Assembly (NCBI GenBank): GCA_014729565.1
Contig: WJJR01000254.1
Span: 1 to 8,875 of the forward strand
Source: Candidatus Zixiibacteriota bacterium
Lineage (GTDB): Bacteria; Zixibacteria; MSB-5A5; WJJR01
Reading direction: 5' to 3'
DNA length: 8,875 bases
Part shown: positions 1 through 7,035 of the stretch, piece by piece
Position numbering within the stretch: position 1 is the first letter of the stretch
How the letters are laid out: each line of letters begins with the position of its first letter
Notes under the pieces: model-generated
What the model saw: only the letters and a program-made list of their open reading frames with translations
What the model was told of the DNA's origin: nothing
The model's database searches: none
Made by a program: the position numbers and the translations under genes

Positions 1-2
1 GA

Positions 3-163
3 CGAACGGGCGTGTTGAAAAAGTCGTGTGTTGACTCCAGACCAGACGATGTAACTGAATGATGCAATTATAACCTCGCGTAGGTGCGGCTCCTAGCCGC
101 ACCGGTCCGGCTAAGAGCCGGACCTACGCGACAAACCTATAGGTTTTTCAACACGCCCGAACG
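3..163. mobile_element. MITE-like element with terminal inverted repeats and flanking direct repeat
   Basis: A non-coding element of about 149 bp (9-157) is bounded by perfect 14-bp inverted repeats: GGCGTGTTGAAAAA at 9-22 and its reverse complement at 144-157. A 6-bp direct repeat, CGAACG, sits immediately outside both ends (3-8 and 158-163) and is the expected signature of a target-site duplication. The interior carries an inverted pair of REP-like hairpins at 77-130. It contains no plausible transposase gene, so if mobile it would be moved in trans by an insertion sequence with matching ends. The ends resemble those of some transposons with a TGTTGAAAAA terminus, but I cannot assign a family. 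It lies in the gap downstream of the DUF4175-like gene and disrupts no gene visible here. Confidence 0.65.
77..130. repeat. REPIN: two REP-like hairpins in inverted orientation
   Basis: The plus strand reads GTAG (80-83), then a hairpin with 9-bp arms: 83-91 pairs with 95-103 around the loop CCT. The minus strand mirrors it: GTAG (127-124), then arms 116-124 and 104-112 around a 3-nt loop. The outer 9 bp (77-85 with 122-130, CGCGTAGGT/ACCTACGCG) also pair, so the unit can form either two hairpins or one long cruciform. A GTAG tetranucleotide preceding a GC-rich palindrome, in inverted pairs, is the known pattern of REP/REPIN sequences mobilised by RAYT (TnpA_REP) proteins. No RAYT gene is in the window. 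Confidence 0.65.
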
Positions 164-231
164 TCAGTGGCACCTGCACCCACAACAGAAACTCCGTTCA
201 CACAGTGGTGGGCAGAATCCATCCTACAACA

Positions 232-261
232 AGAACGGGCGAGTCGCAACCCGCCCGTTCT
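232..261 (-). terminator. Probable terminator hairpin of the DUF4175-like gene
   Basis: A perfect 10-bp stem (AGAACGGGCG at 232-241 with CGCCCGTTCT at 252-261) closes a 10-nt loop. It begins about 27 nt beyond the stop codon of the leftward 289-3687 gene. Read on the minus strand, the stem is followed by TTGTTGT-type sequence, a weak U-tract, so this may be a poor intrinsic terminator or a 3'-end stabilising hairpin. Confidence 0.5.
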
Positions 262-288
262 CACAATTGACCTGTTGTGTATTCCCAA

Positions 289-3200
289 CTACTTGCGCGA
301 TTCGACCAGCGCCCGGAAATACTCTTTGATTGTTTCCTCATACTCCGGCGGGTAACCCTCTTCCTGGTACCGGGTGAGGATGCGATCGTAGTCTTCGTCG
401 GTGAGGCCGCGCATTTCATCGAGCGGTCCCGGCGATGCGCGCAGGATATCGTCACCAAAGCGCGCCTTCCGCTGCTCCTTATAGTCCTGCTTCTCGAGCG
501 AATGTTGGAAGTCGAGCATGCGGGTGTAAATCTTCCGCTGACGTTCACGCGTTTCCTCGGTCACTTCCGACTCTTCCATCGCTTCGACCACGCGCTTCAT
601 TTCTTCGGCCAGATGATCGAGACGTCCCAGCATATCGTTCTGATCCTCACCGATATCGGAATGAACGTCCTCAACACCCTTACGAATCGCCTCCTGCTCG
701 GCTTTCAAACGCGACAGCGCCTGGCGTTCCGATTCGCTCATGCCGGGCTGCTGCCCCTGTGCACCCTGGCCGGGCATCTGCTGATTGAGACGGCCCTGGC
801 GCTGAGCGAGCGACTGCATCTTGCCGAAGGCCCCCTGCTTGCCGGGTTTCTCGCACATGCTGCCGCCCTTGTTGCACTGGCTGTTGTTCTTGTTCATTCC
901 TTCGATGATCTGCTGGGCGGTGCTGTTCAATCCGTACATCGCGTCGCCCTGCGAGTGACGCGCCGATGAGCCGCGCCGTTCCGACAATGACTGCGCCGCT
1001 TGACCCATCTGTTCGAGCGACTGATTGATCGACCGGCTGAGCCCGCCGCCAAGACAGGTCGACTTCTTGGCGATCTCACCGATGTCCTGCGACAACCGTT
1101 GAGTCGCCGACCGCAGCGCTTCCTGCTGTGCGGCCATCTCGCGCAGCGACATCGAATTCGGATCGAGCTGTTCGGTCTGCGACAGCAGGTCTTCCTGTCC
1201 CTCCGAGAGGTACATCGACTTGTCAAGCGCCTCGCGCAGTTCCTTGGCAACCTGCTGCTGCAAGCGCGACGCCATCTGGCTCTGGAACTCCTTCATCTCT
1301 TCGAGCAGCGACGCCATTTCCTCTTTGCTCTCGCCGCCTGACTTCTGCGCGCCCTGCTGATCCTGATTCTGCATGCTCTGCGACGCCTGCTGCATCTTCT
1401 GCGGCGCGCCGCACTGGCCGGCCGACTTGCAGAACTCACTCACCTTCTCGGGTCCCGAGACCTGGTTGGCGGTCAACAGCGATTCCGCGGCTGCCATCTC
1501 CTCGGCAAACTCCTCGAAGTTCTCTTTCAGGCGGTCCTGCGACGGCGCCAGGTTTGGCAACTGTTCTTTCTGTGTATGGCCCGCCTCGTCGTTGATCGAT
1601 TCCTGCTGCTTGACCATTTCTTCGAGACGGCGCACAAAGGCGTCGACTTTCTGTTCCGCCTGCAGGCGCTTGAAGTAGGCAATCGTGCGGTCGAGACGTT
1701 CGAGCATGTCCTCGGTCGACATCTGCATTTCATCGAGCGCCCGCTGGACTTCGTTCGGATCGAGTTTGTCCATCGCCTCCTGCAGCTTGCGCATCGACTC
1801 TCTCATATCCTCGGTGGCGACTTCCTGGAACAACTCCTGCGCTTCGGCCATCTTCTGCAGCATTTCCATCGACTGCAACCGCTGTTCCTGCGCCTGCTCG
1901 AGATTCTCCTGCAGGTTCTCGGCGATCTCATCGAGCTGTTTCTCCAGCTCATGCCCCTTCGCCGCGACATCCTTCAGTTCTTCCTGCTTTTCCCAGTCGA
2001 TCTGCTGCTCGTTGGCAATCTCCCGGCGCAGCTCTTCGATCTGCTTCGCCAGTTCGCGCTCGCCCTCGAACACTTCTTCCAACGATTGGATGCCTTGATC
2101 GCGCTCGTTTTCGTATTCGGCGATCATTTCATCGAGCGACGGCAACCGCACGGTGTACGTCTTGCTCGTCGCGGTCTTCGGACCGTTGTACTGATCGTTG
2201 TCCGTGACTTCGACATAGTAATGAATCATGTCTTCGGGCAGCAGGCCCCAACCGGCCAGATCCCAGAAGTGGCCGGTCTCCAACCGCTCGCCCTGGAACG
2301 GTGTCCCGGGAATTTCGAACTCACGCACTGCGCGCTCGCGTCCTTCCGACACCCAGCGCGTGTGCAGCGTCATATCGGAGAACCCGTAGTCATCGCGCGC
2401 GACAATCTTCAGGTCGACCGCCATGTTGTCATCGAGATCGACATTATGCCCGGGAAAGGCGATTTCCACCGACGGTGAACGATCTTCGCGCGACACAATC
2501 GGGTACTCAATCGGATGCGGATTGGTGCGTCCGCTTTCATCGACCAACTGGAAGTGGTAAGACCGGTTCTTCGTCACCGTAAATTCCACGGTCGCCGACT
2601 TCGACTTCACTTCCAACGGTTCGGTGCCGCCGTCGGAATACTTCATCGCCGCGGTGGCCAAATCGCGATTGCTCTCCAGGCGCATTTTCACGACCGACCC
2701 GACCGGCGCATTGATCGCACCGTCGTTCTCATCGAACACCGTCGGTTCGACATTGGTGTACTTCGGCGGGAAGACCTCGACACGCAACGCGTTCACACGC
2801 GGCCGGTCGACGGCTGTCACTGCGTATGTCGGCGAGGTCAACTCACCGGCGGTCACGTAGTATTCGAAATCATGTTTGATCTGCGGGAGGACCTGGCGGA
2901 ATTCCAACGCGTCCTTGTCGGACCCGACATTGCCCGCGCCAACCGGCGGCACCGGATCCATGATGCGCCAGTCGCCGTCGAGTGTGCGATGGTGAATCGT
3001 CACCGTGCGCGGCAGGTCCTGACCATTGACCCGTGCGGTAATCTTGAAATCATCAAACTTCACCGCTTCCACCGAACCCGGCTCGACCTGGAGCCCGTAC
3101 GGAATCGGTGGGGCAAAATCAGTCGTCGGGTTTGAATACGCTTCAAACGACCGCATCGTCAATCCGGGGAACAGCAACCCAATGATCAGCGCCGCACCCA

Positions 3201-3687
3201 GTCCGATACCGGCCCAGCGCGCCGAGCGCTTGACCCGTTCGCGATCAAGAGCATGGTTGAAATCGTAATCGCGGCAGAGTTCGGTCGCCTGGCGGACGGT
3301 CAAATCGACCAGCGCCAGTGAGTAATGCTCGGGGTTGTTGCGGGCATGGTTGGCCAACTGAAGCGCGGCGATAAGCCGATTCTTCAACTCGGGATGCTCC
3401 CGCTCGACAGCCAGGGCCAAATGGGTGGGCTTCGGCGCCAAAACCGTGGTCTTCAACACAGAATAGACCAGCACGCCAAGGATACCGGCCCCGATCAGGC
3501 CGATAATCGCCACGCGCAGAGTCACCGACGGGACCGCCAGCGCCATCACCAGTGTGAGCGCCACAAAGGCAAGGCTGATCCCCGCCAGCAGGACGCCTAC
3601 ATGAGATGCCCACGTCAGCGTGATCGCCTTTCGGCGCATAGCCGCAAGTTGCGCAATGAGTTGGTCATATCCGGGCATGGGTGACAT
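289..3687 (-). CDS. DUF4175-like membrane-anchored coiled-coil protein
   Basis: The 1132-residue protein has three hydrophobic segments near the N-terminus, at about residues 29-52, 57-78 and 158-174. A conserved-looking cytoplasmic stretch between the second and third contains VEREHPELKNRLIAAL. Residues from about 176 to 515 are beta-rich with Ig-like character. From about 516 onward the protein is highly charged and Glu/Gln/Met-rich, predicted as long coiled coil. It ends in a compact helical tail (GLTDEDYDRILTRYQEEGYP and following). This order and length match DUF4175-type proteins of FCB bacteria, which in my recollection often lie near MoxR/DUF58/von Willebrand-factor genes; none are seen here. 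Their biochemical role is not established. Five cysteines (C753, C759, C878, C938, C945) lie in the coiled-coil half, which is probably periplasmic. The start at 3687 has AAGGAG five bases upstream. An in-frame ATG at codon 4 is an alternative. Confidence 0.7.
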   Translation of the reverse strand: MSPMPGYDQLIAQLAAMRRKAITLTWASHVGVLLAGISLAFVALTLVMALAVPSVTLRVAIIGLIGAGILGVLVYSVLKTTVLAPKPTHLALAVEREHPELKNRLIAALQLANHARNNPEHYSLALVDLTVRQATELCRDYDFNHALDRERVKRSARWAGIGLGAALIIGLLFPGLTMRSFEAYSNPTTDFAPPIPYGLQVEPGSVEAVKFDDFKITARVNGQDLPRTVTIHHRTLDGDWRIMDPVPPVGAGNVGSDKDALEFRQVLPQIKHDFEYYVTAGELTSPTYAVTAVDRPRVNALRVEVFPPKYTNVEPTVFDENDGAINAPVGSVVKMRLESNRDLATAAMKYSDGGTEPLEVKSKSATVEFTVTKNRSYHFQLVDESGRTNPHPIEYPIVSREDRSPSVEIAFPGHNVDLDDNMAVDLKIVARDDYGFSDMTLHTRWVSEGRERAVREFEIPGTPFQGERLETGHFWDLAGWGLLPEDMIHYYVEVTDNDQYNGPKTATSKTYTVRLPSLDEMIAEYENERDQGIQSLEEVFEGERELAKQIEELRREIANEQQIDWEKQEELKDVAAKGHELEKQLDEIAENLQENLEQAQEQRLQSMEMLQKMAEAQELFQEVATEDMRESMRKLQEAMDKLDPNEVQRALDEMQMSTEDMLERLDRTIAYFKRLQAEQKVDAFVRRLEEMVKQQESINDEAGHTQKEQLPNLAPSQDRLKENFEEFAEEMAAAESLLTANQVSGPEKVSEFCKSAGQCGAPQKMQQASQSMQNQDQQGAQKSGGESKEEMASLLEEMKEFQSQMASRLQQQVAKELREALDKSMYLSEGQEDLLSQTEQLDPNSMSLREMAAQQEALRSATQRLSQDIGEIAKKSTCLGGGLSRSINQSLEQMGQAAQSLSERRGSSARHSQGDAMYGLNSTAQQIIEGMNKNNSQCNKGGSMCEKPGKQGAFGKMQSLAQRQGRLNQQMPGQGAQGQQPGMSESERQALSRLKAEQEAIRKGVEDVHSDIGEDQNDMLGRLDHLAEEMKRVVEAMEESEVTEETRERQRKIYTRMLDFQHSLEKQDYKEQRKARFGDDILRASPGPLDEMRGLTDEDYDRILTRYQEEGYPPEYEETIKEYFRALVESRK

Positions 3688-3707
3688 GGGGACTCCTTAA
3701 AGTAGGT

Positions 3708-3728
3708 AATTGAACATCGTTTTCAATT
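3708..3728. promoter_or_regulatory. Operator-like dyad upstream of the DUF4175-like gene
   Basis: AATTGAA, a 7-nt spacer, then TTCAATT form a perfect 7+7 dyad of 21 bp. It lies 20 bp upstream of the leftward start codon at 3687 and just outside its AAGGAG site. Size and symmetry fit a dimeric repressor site. A hairpin in the 5' leader is the alternative. Confidence 0.35.
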
Positions 3729-3778
3729 TCAGCCGGCAACGTGCCGGGATGCTACAACGTTCTACGCATCAATACCTT

Positions 3779-3796
3779 ATTCGGTTTTAACCGAAT
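3779..3796. promoter_or_regulatory. 18-bp operator-like palindrome
   Basis: ATTCGGTTTTAACCGAAT has perfect 8-bp arms around a central TT. It is placed centrally in the divergent intergenic region, about 90 bp from the leftward start and 210 bp from the rightward start. The AT-rich flanks and lack of a GC-rich stem with a U-tract make a protein-binding site more likely than a terminator. No regulator gene is in the window. Confidence 0.35.
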
Positions 3797-4008
3797 TTGG
3801 ATTGACCTGTTTCCGGGAAAATGAGATTTCGGCCAACGCCGGTATGTTCTTCATTATGACTGCACCCAGTCACGTCTGATCCGTAGTTGCCCGCCAGCTA
3901 CCATAACACTCTAACGCGCAGTATGTTACCGCCTTAACAAGTCCGGACTGCCTTTCCGATGGACATTGCGTTTGACAAGCTGCATCCTGGCGTAAAGCGG
4001 AGGACACG

Positions 4009-5205
4009 ATGATCGGTCGAGGATCCAAGACATTGGGATCGGCTCTTGCAGCCGCACTGATCCTCATAGCATGCTCGTCGTGCACAGACGACGAGTGGCC
4101 CAAATCAGCCTGCATGGAACCGGAGACTCGGGGACAGTCGGTCCAGTTCCGTCGCGACTACCAGTATGCACGGTATCGCTTCTTTGATATCGGGCGCATC
4201 GGCAATGAGTGGTTTTTCCAACCGGGCGATATTGTGCTCCAATTTGAGCTTTACGAACTAATCAGTAGTCCCGATGTGACGCGCAGCACAGGGGGCGTTG
4301 CGTACGAAGATGTGCGTACGCCCGGGAGCTTTGAGTACGTTGCCCCGATTCGTGGGCGCTTCGAGCAGCTTGGCTCCAGTGGATCCGAATGGGTGCTCGT
4401 CACCGATGATCCCACCCGTGATCTCCCGTACCTCAGGTTCATTAATCCGGTACCCAGAATTGAAACGAAGACCCTCGCCTATCGGATGGACATCAACCGT
4501 AATGGCAGCATCGTGTCGTTTGGAAGTACCGATGGCGATTCACTTCAACTGCAACTCTTAAAGCTGAACAATCCCTCGCCGGACGATCCCTTTTGGGACG
4601 CTGCGTGGAAGAATGTGTATGATCTGGGACTCCGTCATATCGACTACAACGAATTCCAGTTCGACATCTACAAAGGCCAGCCCGGCGATGAGGCAAATCC
4701 AGCCAACCAGAATCATCAAAATGGCGTTGCCTATCTGCAGATCCTTGGACTCGACCGCCGCAATCAATCGGGAGCATTTGGTGCTGATGGCCGTATCGAC
4801 AACAATCCGGCCATACTCGATCTCGAATCGGGACTGGTGATCTTTCCCGACCGGCGTCCGTTCGACACGGATGTCGGGTATTCGCCAATCCCGGCGTTCC
4901 GAGACTCGACCCTCAACGATCGCGTTCCGGCAATCTACGAAACCGGCAATTACACCGAGTTGCAGAAGCGCACCACCTACTACTTTCGCCTCGCCCTCAG
5001 TCAACGGCAAGCGGAGATCTACGTCGGGCATCCCTACCTCGTGCCCGACTCCGAGATCATCACGTACAACGGCCGTCGTCTGATCAAAGACACCGACTAC
5101 GAGATCGATTACGAATTCGGAAATGTGACACTGATCAATGAAGCTTTGCTCGATGCGACCGGCGATCTGCTGATTTGTTACGCCTACTGCGGGTCGAAGC
5201 TGTAG
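4009..5205 (+). CDS. SprA N-terminal-region-like lipoprotein without beta-barrel
   Basis: The 398-residue product starts with a lipoprotein signal peptide: a hydrophobic run at residues 9-21, then the lipobox LIAC with acylation at C22. The following Ser does not suggest inner-membrane retention, so outer-membrane attachment is likely. The body carries motifs I recognise from SprA, the type 9 secretion translocon: LKLNNPSPDDPFWDAAWKNVY (185-204, versus SprA 'LLRP..P..P.WDLMMKNVY'), EFQFDIY (215-221), LQILGLDRRN (243-252), GLVIFPDRRPF (275-285), and near the C-terminus LVPDSEIITYNGRRL then DTDYEIDYEFGNVTLIN. It stops where, in full SprA, the chain continues, so it looks like an isolated SprA_N-type module. 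GGAGG lies five bases before ATG 4009. The role could be a periplasmic partner of a translocon or an independent surface lipoprotein. Homology is fairly sure; function is inference. Confidence 0.75.
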   Translation: MIGRGSKTLGSALAAALILIACSSCTDDEWPKSACMEPETRGQSVQFRRDYQYARYRFFDIGRIGNEWFFQPGDIVLQFELYELISSPDVTRSTGGVAYEDVRTPGSFEYVAPIRGRFEQLGSSGSEWVLVTDDPTRDLPYLRFINPVPRIETKTLAYRMDINRNGSIVSFGSTDGDSLQLQLLKLNNPSPDDPFWDAAWKNVYDLGLRHIDYNEFQFDIYKGQPGDEANPANQNHQNGVAYLQILGLDRRNQSGAFGADGRIDNNPAILDLESGLVIFPDRRPFDTDVGYSPIPAFRDSTLNDRVPAIYETGNYTELQKRTTYYFRLALSQRQAEIYVGHPYLVPDSEIITYNGRRLIKDTDYEIDYEFGNVTLINEALLDATGDLLICYAYCGSKL

Positions 5206-5214
5206 GCACGAGAA

Positions 5215-6339
5215 TCAATTGGAGACAGAATCCGGTGGCTCGGTAACGAGGTCCAATAACGCAATGAACACCTCCATCCGCTGTCCCGCATTGTCAATCC
5301 ACAAGCGGCCGTACTGGATGTTGGTTGAATCGGGACGACCGCTGACGTCTACGGCCTCGTACGATTCCCAGAGGGGAATGCGATAGGTTTTCCAGACAAG
5401 AGGAAGGCCGGTGTCACTGGTTTTCTCGGAACCGTCGACGACTTTGTCCCCGGGATCAGCAAGGTCGATTTCAAACGCGTAGTAGGCGTTCTCGAGATCG
5501 TTCTCTCCCTCTCCGCCGATGTCTTCTGTGTCCGGACGACCCAGCAGAAAATCGCTACTGTTACCCTCTGTTCCATTGATACGCTCGACAAAGTTACGGG
5601 AATCGGAACTGAAGAACCAATCATCGCCTACCGGATCATTGATTTGTACGCCATTGGGTAGTGTCACGATACTGGTATCGGGGATACCGTCACCATCGAC
5701 ATCCTCTTGCCCACTGGGCACACCGTCCAAACCCACATCTTCAGCGTTCTCGAGCGTACCATTGCGATTGACATCTTCGGTGTTGGAGAGGCCGTCCAGA
5801 TTAACGTCCTCGCTGATTCGTCCCAGATCGATGTGCAGAGTTCCCAACTGATCGTCGGTACTCCCAAATGTCCCATCGTCGTTGATGCTCAGTACGCCCA
5901 TTCGGAGTTCAAGATAATCTGCCTGTCCCTGATCCCAAACGCCCCGCGGCCGCCCGTTCATGACCCCCGCCCAGACATCTCGGTGATTTTGCAGAGTGGA
6001 ATCGAAGAGTCTGGATTCCTCTGGATCGAAACGCAATACCAGCACGTGCGTGCGATCTTCATCGCCGCTGCCAACGTCACGATAAATGTCAGATCTCTTG
6101 AACTGGTCGTAGGGGTTGTACCAAATCAGCGCGGGGTCATACAATCCTCGCGTTGGACGTGGTGCACGCAGAGTAACGTCGATTGGAGGTGACGCGATCG
6201 TCCATGATTCACGCAGAATACCGAGCGAATACCGTAATTGACCGGGGTCCTCGTATTTCACCGGGCAGGGGCAGTCATCACTGCACGACAACAAGAGTGT
6301 TACCGCCAGGAGTAATACAATCCTGAATTGCGATCGCAT
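5215..6339 (-). CDS. SprA middle-region-like lipoprotein with Asp-rich repeats
   Basis: The 374-residue product begins with a signal peptide and lipobox LLSC, acylated at C19, with Ser at +2. Its body follows, in order, motifs I know from a SprA segment: LIWYNPYD (71-78), a DVWAGVMNG element (121-129; SprA 'WGGIMR'), GTLHIDLGRISEDV (166-179), EDVGLDGV (200-207), INDPVGDDWFF (233-243), ERINGTEGNSSDF (252-264), PDTEDI (269-274), ENAYYAFEIDL (283-293), WKTYRIPLWE (316-325) and NIQYGRLWI (340-348). SprA equivalents are of the type 'SEDI..NGLP', 'QDVGLDGL', 'DP..DDF', 'ERY..YN.PEGNSP', 'PDTEDIN', 'YF.Y.I.L' and 'W..FRIPL'. The beta-barrel is absent. GGAGG lies six bases before ATG 6339. The gene converges on the neighbouring SprA-like lipoprotein with 9 bp between stops. 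Function is inferred only: an accessory or decoy module of a SprA-type machine, or an independent surface protein. Confidence 0.75.
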   Translation of the reverse strand: MRSQFRIVLLLAVTLLLSCSDDCPCPVKYEDPGQLRYSLGILRESWTIASPPIDVTLRAPRPTRGLYDPALIWYNPYDQFKRSDIYRDVGSGDEDRTHVLVLRFDPEESRLFDSTLQNHRDVWAGVMNGRPRGVWDQGQADYLELRMGVLSINDDGTFGSTDDQLGTLHIDLGRISEDVNLDGLSNTEDVNRNGTLENAEDVGLDGVPSGQEDVDGDGIPDTSIVTLPNGVQINDPVGDDWFFSSDSRNFVERINGTEGNSSDFLLGRPDTEDIGGEGENDLENAYYAFEIDLADPGDKVVDGSEKTSDTGLPLVWKTYRIPLWESYEAVDVSGRPDSTNIQYGRLWIDNAGQRMEVFIALLDLVTEPPDSVSN

Positions 6340-6460
6340 CCGTCACCTCCACTGAAAGAATGTCGCGCTGCCCTGATGCTTATAGTGATGAATCTCTAAA
6401 GCGGTTCCGTATGGGTGATGTCTATTGACACTTTAGGGAGACTTCGTATTCACGCAACGC
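6340..6460. promoter_or_regulatory. Leader/promoter gap of the leftward lipoprotein gene
   Basis: This 121-bp gap separates the end of folE from the start of the 5215-6339 gene, both leftward. It carries the strong GGAGG ribosome-binding site (6346-6350). On the minus strand TATAAG (6384-6379) could be a -10 element, but no good -35 sits at the right distance. No clear terminator hairpin for folE is visible, so read-through into the lipoprotein gene is possible. Confidence 0.3.
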
Positions 6461-7027
6461 CTACACCCCCCGCCCCGCACTCGAATGAATCAGATTCAAA
6501 AACTCCGCCCGTGTCTCCGGCGAATGGCGAAACGAGCCGAGCATATGGGAGGTAACCGCCACCGAATTCTGCTTCTCCACCCCACGCATCTGCATGCACA
6601 GATGCACCGCCTCCATCACCACGCCGACACCCAACGGTTCGAGCACCTCTTCGACCGTGTCGGCAATCTGCTTGGTCATCCGTTCCTGGACCTGCAACCG
6701 TCGCGAAAACAGTTCGACAACGCGCGCCAACTTGGAGAGGCCGACAATCTTGTGGTCGGGGATATAGGCCACGTGGCACTTGCCAAAAAACGGCAGCATG
6801 TGGTGCTCGCACAGACTGTAGAAATCAATATCGCGCACCACGACCATTTCCTTGTTCTCTTCGGTGAACAGGGCATCATTGATGATCGTCCGCGGATCTT
6901 CCTGATAGCCGCGTGTGAGGAAATCATACGCCTGGGCCACACGCTCCGGCGTGCGCTTGAGCCCCTCGCGATTAGGATCCTCGCCGATCTCTTCTAACAA
7001 CTGACGAATTGTCTCTTCTTTAACCAT
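6461..7027 (-). CDS. folE: GTP cyclohydrolase I
   Basis: This enzyme converts GTP to 7,8-dihydroneopterin triphosphate and formate, the entry step of folate and biopterin synthesis. It is cytosolic and a homodecamer in the family. The 188-residue protein is near-canonical: EDPNREGLKRTPERVA (16-31), SLCEHHMLPFFGKCHVAYIP (71-90), GLSKLARVVELFSRRLQVQE (96-115) and AVHLCMQMRGVEK (140-152). The zinc ligands C73, H76 and C144 are all present, so this is the zinc-dependent FolE (type IA), not the zinc-independent FolE2. I chose ATG 7027 rather than the GTG at 7030, because GGAG (7037-7034) is six bases from the ATG but only three from the GTG. It is the last gene of the pterin operon, 39 nt after the second PTPS-like gene. 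Confidence 0.95.
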   Translation of the reverse strand: MVKEETIRQLLEEIGEDPNREGLKRTPERVAQAYDFLTRGYQEDPRTIINDALFTEENKEMVVVRDIDFYSLCEHHMLPFFGKCHVAYIPDHKIVGLSKLARVVELFSRRLQVQERMTKQIADTVEEVLEPLGVGVVMEAVHLCMQMRGVEKQNSVAVTSHMLGSFRHSPETRAEFLNLIHSSAGRGV

Positions 7028-7035
7028 CACCCACT

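Larger units (their letters stand above)
3688..4008. promoter_or_regulatory. Divergent intergenic region with several dyad symmetries
   Basis: This 321-bp non-coding gap must hold the promoters of both the leftward DUF4175-like gene and the rightward lipoprotein gene. I see no convincing -35/-10 pair in either direction. TTGACA at 3972-3977 lacks a good -10 and is very close to the start codon. The region is relatively AT-rich near 3700-3830 and contains four inverted repeats: 3708-3728, 3733-3747, 3779-3796 and 3940-3949. No small ORF with a good ribosome-binding site was found. Confidence 0.55.

Noticed and set aside
77..130. tRNA or structured ncRNA gene
   Set aside because: The cloverleaf-like pairing lacks tRNA consensus bases and an anticodon arm. 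The two GTAG-led hairpins in inverted orientation fit a REPIN better.
277..969. 230-codon open frame on the plus strand
   Set aside because: It is also antisense to the DUF4175-like gene, with hydrophobic composition produced by complementing Glu/Lys/Gln codons; no family motif.
1576..2478. 300-codon open frame on the plus strand
   Set aside because: It lies wholly antisense to the DUF4175-like gene and is Leu/Phe/Arg-rich with no recognisable domain. It arises because the opposite strand encodes a Glu/Gln-rich coiled coil. Its start has no support.
4558..5031. 157-codon open frame on the minus strand
   Set aside because: It is a shadow within the SprA-like lipoprotein gene, which has a signal peptide, a ribosome-binding site and family motifs.
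5206..5214. Bidirectional terminator between the convergent lipoprotein genes
   Set aside because: Only 9 bp separate the stops and no hairpin was found there, so transcripts from the two genes probably overlap.
6425..6452. TTGACA followed by TATTCA as a plus-strand promoter
   Set aside because: The -10 match is weak and the promoter would read antisense into folE, with no plus-strand gene behind it.
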